From positions 1-39,983 of the forward strand of contig NIUT01000080.1 of assembly GCA_002254365.1 (NCBI GenBank): a stretch of DNA of 39,983 nt. The letters are read 5' to 3'. A program made the position numbers and the translations under genes. This DNA is from Nitrospira sp. UW-LDO-01. Lineage in GTDB: Bacteria; Nitrospirota; Nitrospiria; Nitrospirales; Nitrospiraceae. This document shows, piece after piece, positions 25,353 through 33,009 of the stretch (the stretch's first letter is position 1; each line of letters begins with the position of its first letter). A model generated the notes under the pieces. It had not been told where the DNA came from. It made no database searches and was given only the letters and a program-made list of their open reading frames with translations.

Positions 25353-25859
25353 ATGTTCCGTATCATCAAAAAGAGTCTGAAGATCGGAGTCGTGACGGGT
25401 CGTTATCAAAAAGCTGATAGGGCTGCTGTACCAGTGCCCACTGAAGCGAAGGACAAGACAAGACCCTTTAAACGATCCCTCGCAATCCGTGAAGTGGATA
25501 CCGGGTCCTGCAACGCCTGTGAAATGGAAATGAACGCGCTCTTGAACCCCGTGTACGATGCTGAACGGTTCGGTATTCACATCGCCGCGTCGCCACGTCA
25601 TGCAGATGCATTGGTCGTCACGGGACCCGTCACTGTCAACATGGAGCGGGCGTTGAAAGATGTGCACAGGCAAACGCCTGATCCGAAGATCGTCATTGCG
25701 CTCGGCGACTGTGCGATCAACTGCGGCCTATTCAAAGGCAGCTATGCGGTTACGGGTCCGGTCGATCGCCATATTCCCGTCGATGTCAGAATTGCTGGTT
25801 GCCCGCCGCGTCCAGCAGAAATTCTCGAGGCATTGTCGGAATTGCGAGGAAATGGCTAG
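25353..25859 (+). CDS. hyfI: HyfI-like (NuoB-type) iron-sulphur small subunit
   Basis: A 168-residue subunit holding an N2/proximal-type 4Fe-4S cluster. The four ligands are in place: Cys53 and Cys56 (TGSCNACEMEMNA, hydrogenase-type CxxC rather than the CC of NuoB), Cys120 in IALGDC and Cys150 in IAGCPPRP. Cys124 is an additional nearby cysteine. It is shorter than E. coli HyfI (about 250). Retention of this cluster beside a large subunit with no NiFe site implies that electrons still reach the large/small interface, as in complex I. It ends the operon; the converging kinase gene follows after 110 bases. Confidence 0.92.
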   Translation: MFRIIKKSLKIGVVTGRYQKADRAAVPVPTEAKDKTRPFKRSLAIREVDTGSCNACEMEMNALLNPVYDAERFGIHIAASPRHADALVVTGPVTVNMERALKDVHRQTPDPKIVIALGDCAINCGLFKGSYAVTGPVDRHIPVDVRIAGCPPRPAEILEALSELRGNG

Positions 25860-25969
25860 AGGGCGTAGCGGTGAAAAGTCTGGCATCGATCTGACTGGCG
25901 ACGGTCGGTATCGGACCTGCGACAGGGTCGAACGTTAAGGAATACAGGCATAGTTTTTTCAACAGCCCA
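25860..25969. other. Gap between the converging hyfI and hybrid-kinase genes
   Basis: Both flanking genes end here, so a terminator is expected. A short stem (GACC with GGTC around 25915-25930) and a run of six T near 25952-25957 are present but separated, so no convincing terminator can be drawn. Confidence 0.25.
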
Positions 25970-28282
25970 CTACGCCACCTTCTTGCCGTCAAGCACTTCT
26001 CGAACTTTTTGGGTGAGCACATTCGGCGTAAAGGGTTTATGGAGAAAGGCGGTATCCCGCTTGACTCCGCCCTGGTCGAACACCGGATGGTCGGGGTATC
26101 CCGACATGTACAATACCTTGAGTTCAGGCCGTACCACCGTCAACTTCTCCGCCACCTCCGGCCCGCTCATCTGTGGCATGGCCACATCGGTCAAGAGCAG
26201 ATGGATCTGCCCCAAATGCTTGGCGCCCGTCAGAAGCGCCTCAATGCCGTGGCGTGCGACCAATACCTCATACCCACTAAGGCGGAGGGTCTCTTGCACA
26301 AAGCCCCGAACCGACGGATCATCCTCGACCACCAGAATCGTCTCTCGTCCGGTCGCTCGACTGATCGATCCTCCGACGACCGGAGTCGTCTGAACGGCCT
26401 CGTTCACTTTTGGGAAAAAAATCTTGCAGACGGTGCCCTGCCCCATCTTGCTCTCGATCACGATCGTCCCCCCGCTTTGCTTCACGATCCCGTACACCGT
26501 CGACAGCCCAAGTCCCGTCCCCTTCCCCTTTTCTTTCGTCGTAAAAAACGGCTCAAAGAGATGTGCTTGCGTTTCTTCACTCATGCCCTGGCCGGTATCC
26601 CTCATTTCCAGCAGCACGTAGGCACCCGGCTCCAGCATCAGCATCTGACGCCGACTGCCCTTTCCGATGGTGACATTCTTGGTCTGAATCGTCAGTTTCC
26701 CGCCCGTCGGCATCGCATCCCGCGCATTCACGGCCAGATTCATGATCACCTGCTCGATCTGTCCGGGGTCGGCCTTGATGGCCCAGAGCTTCTGATCAAG
26801 ATCCGCAGAAAGCTCCACAACGTCCTCGCCCAGGAGGCGTCGCAGCATCCCGTTCATGTTCATGACAAGCGCATTCAAATCCAGGACCTTGGCCGCCACA
26901 AATTGTCGCCGACTGAAGGCCAAGAGTTGACTGGTCAAGCCTGCCGCCCGATCCGCGGCCTTCTTCACTTCGTCCATCTCCCGTCGTGCAGGATCCCCAG
27001 GTGCCAAGCGACTCAGAATCAACTCGCTATATCCGCGAATGACCGTCAGCAAATTGTTAAAATCATGGGCCACACCACCGGCAAGCCGCCCGACGGCCTC
27101 CATTTTTTGGGCTTGCCGGAGTTGCGCTTCAGTCTGGCGTAAGGCCTCCTCGGCTCTTGTCCGCTCCCCAAATTGCCCGATCTTCAACCCGACATCGGCG
27201 ATCATACTGAGTAACTCATTATCCGACTCACGCACCTGATGGCTGAAAAACTCAATCACCCCCTCGATGTCCCCACCGATACGGATCGGAAAACCGAAGG
27301 CGCTCCGCACACCCGTCTTAGCAGCCAGATCAGCCCGAATAAAGGACGGCTCCGTCGTCACATCTCTGACCCAGACAGGACTTCCGCTCTCGAGAATCCT
27401 ACCTGGTAATCCCACTCCCGGCTTGAAGACTTGAGACTGTACCCCGGTAATGAATGCATCGGTCACACCCGTCTCGACTTGCCAATGATTGAGACAGCGC
27501 AAGGTCCCCGACTGTTTTTCCAGTCTCCAAAAGACCCCCAGGTCCCATTCCAGACTCTCACCGACCGCTTGGATGATTTTCGGAACCGCTTGCTCCAGTG
27601 TGATCGATTCCGAAAGCACCCGCGTCACCGCATATTGGGAAGCCAGCCGTCGTTCAGCTTGACGGCGATCCGTGATATCGCGGACAAACGCACTGAAGAT
27701 ATAGGTTTCCCCGATCCGTGCCGGAGAGACGGCCAGCTCGACCGGAAACTCATGACCGTCCCGATGCCGTGCCGCAATCTCGATCCGCCGATTCAGCACC
27801 GGGCCGACACCGGTCTTGAGATACTCTCGGATCCCACCGGCATGGGCCTCCCGGTCACGTTCCGGAATAATGGTCTCGGACAGCAGTCTCCCCATGGCCT
27901 CTTCTCTCGCCCATCCAAAAATGGCCGTGGCCTGCGCATTCCACTCCGTCACGATACCAGCCGCATCGATCGTAATCACCCCATCAAGAGCCGTATCGAC
28001 GATGGCCCGATTCCGTTCCTGGCTCTGCAGCAACGCCGCTTCCGCGGCACGAGCCCACGCGCTTTCTTGCTGGGCTTGCCGATATTCTGCCCGCAATCGA
28101 CTGGTCGACCAGAGTAACAACACCAGGAGGGGAAGCCAGACGGCGGCAACGATGCCCCGCTCCACACGGGCGAGCATGAACGTCCCCACCCCAAGCGTGG
28201 TCAGCGTGAGGAGCACCATCACAAAGGTGATCCATTCATAGCGCCGAGTCGTTGAGGCTGTTCGCTCTTCCGAATGCGTCAT
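25970..28282 (-). CDS. Hybrid sensor histidine kinase (2 TM, PAS, GAF, HisKA, HATPase, REC)
   Basis: The protein has 770 residues. Two membrane helices (about 18-38 and 43-60) with almost no external loop, a PAS domain (about 88-205: DTALDGVITIDAAG, EWNAQATAIFGW), a GAF domain (about 228-372), HisKA with His406 in AGGVAHDFNNLL, an ATPase domain (NLAVNARDAMPTGG, DTGQGM, LFEPFFTTK, GTGLGLSTVYG), and a C-terminal receiver (about 650-768) with Asp699 in LLTDVAMPQ. The HDFNNLL kinase core followed by a receiver is a common architecture with phosphotransfer to an unlinked partner. Its ATG overlaps the stop of the upstream YkgJ-fusion gene by four bases, so the two are co-translated. Signal and output are unknown. 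Confidence 0.93.
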   Translation of the reverse strand: MTHSEERTASTTRRYEWITFVMVLLTLTTLGVGTFMLARVERGIVAAVWLPLLVLLLWSTSRLRAEYRQAQQESAWARAAEAALLQSQERNRAIVDTALDGVITIDAAGIVTEWNAQATAIFGWAREEAMGRLLSETIIPERDREAHAGGIREYLKTGVGPVLNRRIEIAARHRDGHEFPVELAVSPARIGETYIFSAFVRDITDRRQAERRLASQYAVTRVLSESITLEQAVPKIIQAVGESLEWDLGVFWRLEKQSGTLRCLNHWQVETGVTDAFITGVQSQVFKPGVGLPGRILESGSPVWVRDVTTEPSFIRADLAAKTGVRSAFGFPIRIGGDIEGVIEFFSHQVRESDNELLSMIADVGLKIGQFGERTRAEEALRQTEAQLRQAQKMEAVGRLAGGVAHDFNNLLTVIRGYSELILSRLAPGDPARREMDEVKKAADRAAGLTSQLLAFSRRQFVAAKVLDLNALVMNMNGMLRRLLGEDVVELSADLDQKLWAIKADPGQIEQVIMNLAVNARDAMPTGGKLTIQTKNVTIGKGSRRQMLMLEPGAYVLLEMRDTGQGMSEETQAHLFEPFFTTKEKGKGTGLGLSTVYGIVKQSGGTIVIESKMGQGTVCKIFFPKVNEAVQTTPVVGGSISRATGRETILVVEDDPSVRGFVQETLRLSGYEVLVARHGIEALLTGAKHLGQIHLLLTDVAMPQMSGPEVAEKLTVVRPELKVLYMSGYPDHPVFDQGGVKRDTAFLHKPFTPNVLTQKVREVLDGKKVA

Positions 28283-29769
28283 GCGGCCTCCCTTGTTACG
28301 ATCCAGGTCGCCAAGACCGAGGTTGGGTGATAGGCTGACTTTGCCGCACGCAGCCCTGGAAGCCCGGCATCATCCATGGCATTGATCCACACCGCTCCTT
28401 GCGCCGACGCCATGCGACAGGTTTCTCGGAAGACCCATTGGGCGAGACCGGGGATGGTGCGGTCCGCCACTTCAAAAAGAATACACCAGGTGTGTGGCGT
28501 CAACCAGTACCCAAACGTGTACGCCGCGAGATCGTTGTTGACCTTGCCCACGGTGCCCGACAGACCGATCTGGTCATATTCTTGAAAGACACGAGCATGG
28601 GCGGATTCCGCATCCTCCAAAAGCAACATCCCCATCTGATCGAGCTGCCCTCGGCGCTTCTGGTCAGCCCACCGTCGATGCAAGGCCATGCAGGCCTCAC
28701 GATGTTCACTCCGGTATGGCTCGATCGTGATCGTCTGTTCCCGCGCTGCTCGATTGCAGAGCGCTCGCTGAGATTTATAGGAATCGCCCGCCAGAGCGGC
28801 CAGCGTCGATGCAGAATACAGGTAGTCACCGTCTTTCTTGTAGAATTGACATCCCTCGATACTCAATAGCTGTCGTTGCGCATCCGTCACATTTTCAATC
28901 CGACTCACCGGTGACGGTCCGTTCCATCGACGCATCAGCCCGAAGCCTTCATCCACGGCTTGATCCAAGGGCCCTGGCCCGATCGGCGGCAGCGGCATGA
29001 ACCATCCATCAGGGGACTGGGCAAAGAGAAACAAGGTGTCAGCCTTGTCCAACCACCAACAGGGCAGCAACGAGGTCCAGATGTAATGATAGGGAAAGGC
29101 AAAAGCCGCCGGCGTGTCGTCCCGAAGCACCTGCGCTCGTTCAAGCGCCTTTGCCATACGCGATGCATTGAACAGAGTAAGTGGCTGGAGCCGCGGATCG
29201 ACTTGTGCCGCACGAATGCGTACCGTCACTTTCGGCAGCGGCATCAGCACCACCACGTCGTCCTGGAATCGGCCGATCAGTCGAGAATTCGCAGCCAGCT
29301 GTTCGATCATCGCGTCGCTCCGCAATACCTTCTCAACCTGTTCGGCATAGGCCTGAATCGAACGAGAAGGCTCGTCCCGCATGAACGGGCATTTCGTGTC
29401 CCAACCAAGGAGCACCTCTTGGCCGGATGCATCCCACATCAAGGCCAGTGGATACAGCTGACAGTCCAAGGGCCGGGCGTTGTAGATTCCACACTGACCA
29501 GACGCCGCATCAAAAGCCGGACAGAGATACCCTTCGCCATGTGGGTGCTTGACGAGATTGATTTGTGAACCGGACTTGTCCGGGAAGAGCGAATGCGATA
29601 CGCCGTGCGCCACGGCTTCAGTGATTTCTTGTCTCGTAAAGTAGGGACGAAGAAAACTATCGGCTTCCGGAAAACGGCAACAGACATCACAGCGAAAACA
29701 GGTCGAGCCAGGTACGAGTTGCGGTAGAGCTTTTGTCAATTGTTTGGAATCCACTGCGATGAGATCCAT
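28279..29769 (-). CDS. YkgJ-type cysteine-cluster domain fused to a DUF2156/GNAT-like domain
   Basis: A 496-residue fusion. The N-terminal part (about 20-150) has the YkgJ/PF03692 metal-binding cysteines: CFRCDVCC (Cys24, 27, 30, 31), then CPAF (83), GQCGIYNARPLDC (93 and 103), which chelate zinc or an iron-sulphur cluster. The C-terminal part (about 190-490) resembles DUF2156, the catalytic GNAT-like domain of phosphatidylglycerol lysyltransferases: PYHYIWTSL, then DYLYSASTLAALAGDSYKSQ followed by NRAAREQTITIEPY, and a late NDLAAYTFGYWL. No membrane helices are seen, unlike full MprF proteins. The start ATG lies in a very short divergent gap. The likely role is aminoacyl or acyl transfer controlled by a metal site, but this is inference. 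Confidence 0.72.
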   Translation of the reverse strand: MDLIAVDSKQLTKALPQLVPGSTCFRCDVCCRFPEADSFLRPYFTRQEITEAVAHGVSHSLFPDKSGSQINLVKHPHGEGYLCPAFDAASGQCGIYNARPLDCQLYPLALMWDASGQEVLLGWDTKCPFMRDEPSRSIQAYAEQVEKVLRSDAMIEQLAANSRLIGRFQDDVVVLMPLPKVTVRIRAAQVDPRLQPLTLFNASRMAKALERAQVLRDDTPAAFAFPYHYIWTSLLPCWWLDKADTLFLFAQSPDGWFMPLPPIGPGPLDQAVDEGFGLMRRWNGPSPVSRIENVTDAQRQLLSIEGCQFYKKDGDYLYSASTLAALAGDSYKSQRALCNRAAREQTITIEPYRSEHREACMALHRRWADQKRRGQLDQMGMLLLEDAESAHARVFQEYDQIGLSGTVGKVNNDLAAYTFGYWLTPHTWCILFEVADRTIPGLAQWVFRETCRMASAQGAVWINAMDDAGLPGLRAAKSAYHPTSVLATWIVTREAA

Positions 29770-29874
29770 CGGAGCCCAATCATACGACGCATGCCCAAAG
29801 GTAGCAAGGAAGGGGTGCTTCCGAATCTATGGAGGCCGCTCTTCTCTTGTTGCCCTACGAACCTCTTGTCGGGC

Positions 29875-31389
29875 ATGGCACTGCGTGTTAGCATCTGGCT
29901 TCTCGGGGGGCTAACACAGTGTGTCCTGTATCTCGGACAAGAGGAAAGGATCCGTTCATTGGTACAAGCTGAGACCGTCTGTCCCGGGCTTTCGACTGAA
30001 ACGGCACTCAGCCGCTGCGAAGCCATTCGGACACAACTCCAGAGCGCCAATCTGTTCGGCTCAGCTCCGTCATGGCGAGTCAGCCCCTGCCCGTTTTACC
30101 TGTCTACCGATCAATTGCAGTTCTTCACCGAGCTGGGGCCACATCTGCTCTCGTTCTATCGGGGGATGAATCGGCTCTACCAGGAGAGTGTCAAAGGGGC
30201 TCAACCGACATGGGTCGCCAAATACCTCGACCAAGGGAAACCGGAAGCGCTCATACAGTATAGCCGCATGAAGCGGTTTCGCGATGTGCTGCCCGCCGTC
30301 ATCAGGCCGGACATCATTCCGACGCAGGATGGTATGGTGATCACCGAGCTCGATTCGGTGCCGGGAGGCATCGGACTCACAGCCTGCCTGACTCAGCTCT
30401 ATCACGACCTTGAGCCCAATCAATCCAGCCTCGTTGGAGGACGGAATGGGATGGCCCATGGGTTTGCCCGGATGCTGAAAACCATTCAACAGCAACGCGA
30501 AGGGTGCATTGCGATCCTCGTTTCAGAAGAATCCAAGGACTATCGTCCGGAAATGTCTTGGCTGGCTGCTCAGCTCCGAAACGAAGGAGTTCCTACCTGG
30601 TGCATCGAACCTCGTGAGGTGATCTTTACAGAAGAAGGTCTTCGGTGTCGTACCGACGGCAAGGAGCACACGATTGCTGTCCTCTATCGGTTTTATGAGC
30701 TATTCGACTTGTTGAATATTCCCAAGGCCGAGCTCATCCAATACGCCGGGAAAAAAGATCGAGTCTCTATTACCCCTCCCTATAAACCGGCCCTTGAGGA
30801 GAAATCCGCTTTTGCACTTCTCCATCACCCTATCCTGAGATCGTTCTGGGAACACGCACTGAGCTCCGACTGTTTGCGACATCTGCAAACGACTATGCCC
30901 AAGACTTGGCTGCTCGACCCAACTCCCCTCCCGGCCATCGCAACGATTCCAGACCTGTCCGTGGGAGGGCACTCGGTGGCACAATGGACAGCCCTCGAAG
31001 GGGCGACACAAAAAGAACGCCATTTTGTCATCAAACCGTCCGGATTTTCTGAGCTCGCGTGGGGAAGCCGAGGTGTCTCGATCGGACATGATCTTTCTCA
31101 GCCCGAATGGAACCAGGCGCTTCGTACCGCACTCGCCGCCTTCCCGACGACGCCTTACATCCTGCAGGAATTCCATAAGGGTCGATTGTTTGACATGGAT
31201 TTCATGGACGATGCCTCTCAGACCATGGTCCGTATGTCGGGTCGCGCGCGACTTTCCCCCTATTATTTTGTGTCCGATGGAACGGTTGAACTCGCCGGTA
31301 TTCTGGCTACCGTCTGTCCGTCCGACAAAAAGATTCTTCATGGGATGAAGGACGCCATTATGGTCCCCTGTGCCGTTCGACCGGAGTAA
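29875..31389 (+). CDS. ATP-grasp-like conserved hypothetical protein
   Basis: A protein of about 504 residues with ATP-grasp-like features: HFVIKPSGFSELAWGSRGVS (nucleotide-binding strand and Gly-rich loop), YILQEFHKGRLFDMDFMDD (late strand pair), and an earlier IIPTQDGMVITELDSVPGGI segment. The arrangement resembles circularly permuted or glutathionylspermidine-synthase-like ATP-grasp ligases, but I cannot name a substrate. The start is uncertain: the frame is open from 29740 with ATGs at 29791 and 29875. I chose 29875 because the earlier part is basic and Cys/Pro-rich and would leave no room for a promoter against the divergent YkgJ-fusion gene (start 29769). Confidence 0.6.
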   Translation: MALRVSIWLLGGLTQCVLYLGQEERIRSLVQAETVCPGLSTETALSRCEAIRTQLQSANLFGSAPSWRVSPCPFYLSTDQLQFFTELGPHLLSFYRGMNRLYQESVKGAQPTWVAKYLDQGKPEALIQYSRMKRFRDVLPAVIRPDIIPTQDGMVITELDSVPGGIGLTACLTQLYHDLEPNQSSLVGGRNGMAHGFARMLKTIQQQREGCIAILVSEESKDYRPEMSWLAAQLRNEGVPTWCIEPREVIFTEEGLRCRTDGKEHTIAVLYRFYELFDLLNIPKAELIQYAGKKDRVSITPPYKPALEEKSAFALLHHPILRSFWEHALSSDCLRHLQTTMPKTWLLDPTPLPAIATIPDLSVGGHSVAQWTALEGATQKERHFVIKPSGFSELAWGSRGVSIGHDLSQPEWNQALRTALAAFPTTPYILQEFHKGRLFDMDFMDDASQTMVRMSGRARLSPYYFVSDGTVELAGILATVCPSDKKILHGMKDAIMVPCAVRPE

Positions 31390-31459
31390 TACACGCCTTG
31401 TCTTCTCCCATAAATTGACCGTTTCACTTTCTCACTTTTCCTGGTAGCCTTATGCGAAC

Positions 31460-31798
31460 ATGGCCATGACGCTCTTTCATGTCGACTGGTGTCCGGACTG
31501 TCTTGTGGTTCGCCGCAAGCTGACCGACTTGGGAGTGACCTATGACGCCGTCGTTGTGCCGGACAGCAGACGCATGCGCACGCAGGTGTATGAGGTGTCC
31601 GGTCAATACTATGTGCCCGTCCTGAAGGACGGAGATCTCGTCCTGACGGAAACCGCCGATATTCTGACCTATCTCGACGAGCGAGCCAAAGCGGACAACA
31701 CAGGAATTCCGGCATCGACACAGTTTCAATCGCAAGCCCGGACAACACCCGACGAACCAAGCCCAGACGACGAGCATCCGTCTTGCCGGATCACCTGA
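31460..31798 (+). CDS. Glutaredoxin/GST-N-like protein
   Basis: A thioredoxin-fold protein of 112 residues. Strand 1 (TLFHVDW) leads into a CPDC redox motif (Cys11, Cys14), followed by VVRRKLTDLGVTYDAVVVPD, the cis-proline segment YVPVLKDGD and a LTETADILTYLDER helix, as in glutaredoxins and GST N-terminal domains. The polar tail after residue 85 is not part of the fold. It should reduce disulphides or bind glutathione-like thiols. It ends 17 bases before the kamA start, so the two genes are probably co-transcribed, and may protect or service a thiol-dependent partner. That link is only contextual. Confidence 0.82.
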   Translation: MAMTLFHVDWCPDCLVVRRKLTDLGVTYDAVVVPDSRRMRTQVYEVSGQYYVPVLKDGDLVLTETADILTYLDERAKADNTGIPASTQFQSQARTTPDEPSPDDEHPSCRIT

Positions 31799-31815
31799 TC
31801 ACCCAAGGACCTTTT

Positions 31816-33009
31816 ATGGAAGACTGGCAGAAAGTCCTGGCAAAGAGCATCGTGAAGCCCAAAGACCTGGCCAAGCGGTTCGGCCTGGATGAACAAGAGA
31901 TCGAAGCCATTGTCGGTCCCTACCCCATGCGCATTACGCCGACTGTCCTCGAGACAATCAAGTCCAAGGATGACGCGATCTGGAAACAGGTGGTTCCAGA
32001 TATCACGGAATTAGACGACATCGCGGCTGACGACGATCCGCTGGAAGAGGACCTCATGAGCCCGGTGCCCCACCTGGTGCATCGCTACCCGGACCGCGTG
32101 TTGCTTATGGTTACCAACCAATGTCCGATCTACTGTCGGTTCTGCACCAGAAAACGATTGGTCGGGAAACCCGGTTTTCTAAAAAAGGGTGAGCTGGACC
32201 GCGCGATTCAGTACCTGCGTGAACATAGCGAGGTCCGTGATGTCATCCTGTCAGGAGGGGACCCCCTCTTGCTGCCCGATCATCTCCTTGATCGAATCCT
32301 GAAAGCGCTTCGGACAATTCCGCACTTGGAGCTCATACGGATCGGCTCACGAGTCCCCGGCAGTTTACCTCAGCGCATCACGCCTCGCCTCTGTGAAATC
32401 GTCAAACAGTACCACCCGATCTACATGAATCTGCATTTCAACCATCCCGATGAGCTGACACCGGACGTGAAGGCTGCCTGTGGTCGTCTCGCTGATGCCG
32501 GCGTTCCACTCGGCGCCCAAACCGTCCTCCTCAAAGGCGTGAATGACGATCCGGAGATCATGAAGCAACTGGTCCATCAACTTCTTCTTGCGCGAGTGAA
32601 GCCCTATTATCTCTATCAGGCTGACTTGACCAAGGGAACGAACCATTTCCGCACGACGGTCGAAACGGGACTCAGGATCATCAAGGCGCTGCAAGGGCAT
32701 ACCAGCGGCATGGCCGTCCCTCACTTTGTGATTGATGCGCCGGGAGGAGGAGGCAAGATTCCTTTGTTGCCCGACAACTACCTGGTCCATCTGGATGAGG
32801 ACGGGGCCGTTCTCCGCAACTACGAGAACAAGACCTTCCACTACCCCCAACCAAAGACAGACGGTCGACGGGAACTCCCCATGGTTGGTGTAGGTTCCGC
32901 TGTCGACCAGGCCGAAGAAGCCTATGCGACTTGCGGGGACAGCTATCCCGATCGCGACGGCTACGCCATGTGGGGAAACAGCTGCGGCGGGGATGCGGAC
33001 GAGCTGTGA
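31816..33009 (+). CDS. kamA: Lysine 2,3-aminomutase (radical SAM, PLP)
   Basis: This 397-residue radical SAM enzyme interconverts L-lysine and L-beta-lysine. The 4Fe-4S ligands are in NQCPIYCRFCTRKR (Cys103, 107, 110). The SAM-contacting ILSGGDPLLL is present, the PLP lysine is Lys314 in APGGGGKIPLLP, and both lysine-side-chain-binding acids of the family are retained: Asp270 (YLYQADLTKG) and Asp307 (VIDAPGG). Their presence favours true lysine aminomutase over the EF-P-modifying EpmB. The ATG at 31816 has AAGGA at good spacing; an upstream in-frame start at 31783 would overlap the previous gene. The last 40 residues add an acidic, Cys/Gly-containing tail. No beta-lysine acetyltransferase gene lies nearby. 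The stop overlaps the next start (GTGA). Confidence 0.92.
   Translation: MEDWQKVLAKSIVKPKDLAKRFGLDEQEIEAIVGPYPMRITPTVLETIKSKDDAIWKQVVPDITELDDIAADDDPLEEDLMSPVPHLVHRYPDRVLLMVTNQCPIYCRFCTRKRLVGKPGFLKKGELDRAIQYLREHSEVRDVILSGGDPLLLPDHLLDRILKALRTIPHLELIRIGSRVPGSLPQRITPRLCEIVKQYHPIYMNLHFNHPDELTPDVKAACGRLADAGVPLGAQTVLLKGVNDDPEIMKQLVHQLLLARVKPYYLYQADLTKGTNHFRTTVETGLRIIKALQGHTSGMAVPHFVIDAPGGGGKIPLLPDNYLVHLDEDGAVLRNYENKTFHYPQPKTDGRRELPMVGVGSAVDQAEEAYATCGDSYPDRDGYAMWGNSCGGDADEL

Noticed and set aside
18535-25859. Functional NiFe hydrogenase-4 / formate hydrogenlyase
   Set aside because: Both cysteine pairs that bind NiFe are absent from the large subunit, no cleavable C-terminal tail exists, and no hyp or formate dehydrogenase genes are nearby.
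26009-27142. Long plus-strand frame (377 codons) opposite the hybrid kinase
   Set aside because: It is antisense to conserved HisKA/ATPase/receiver sequence, His/Arg/Pro-rich, and shows no family-like pattern.
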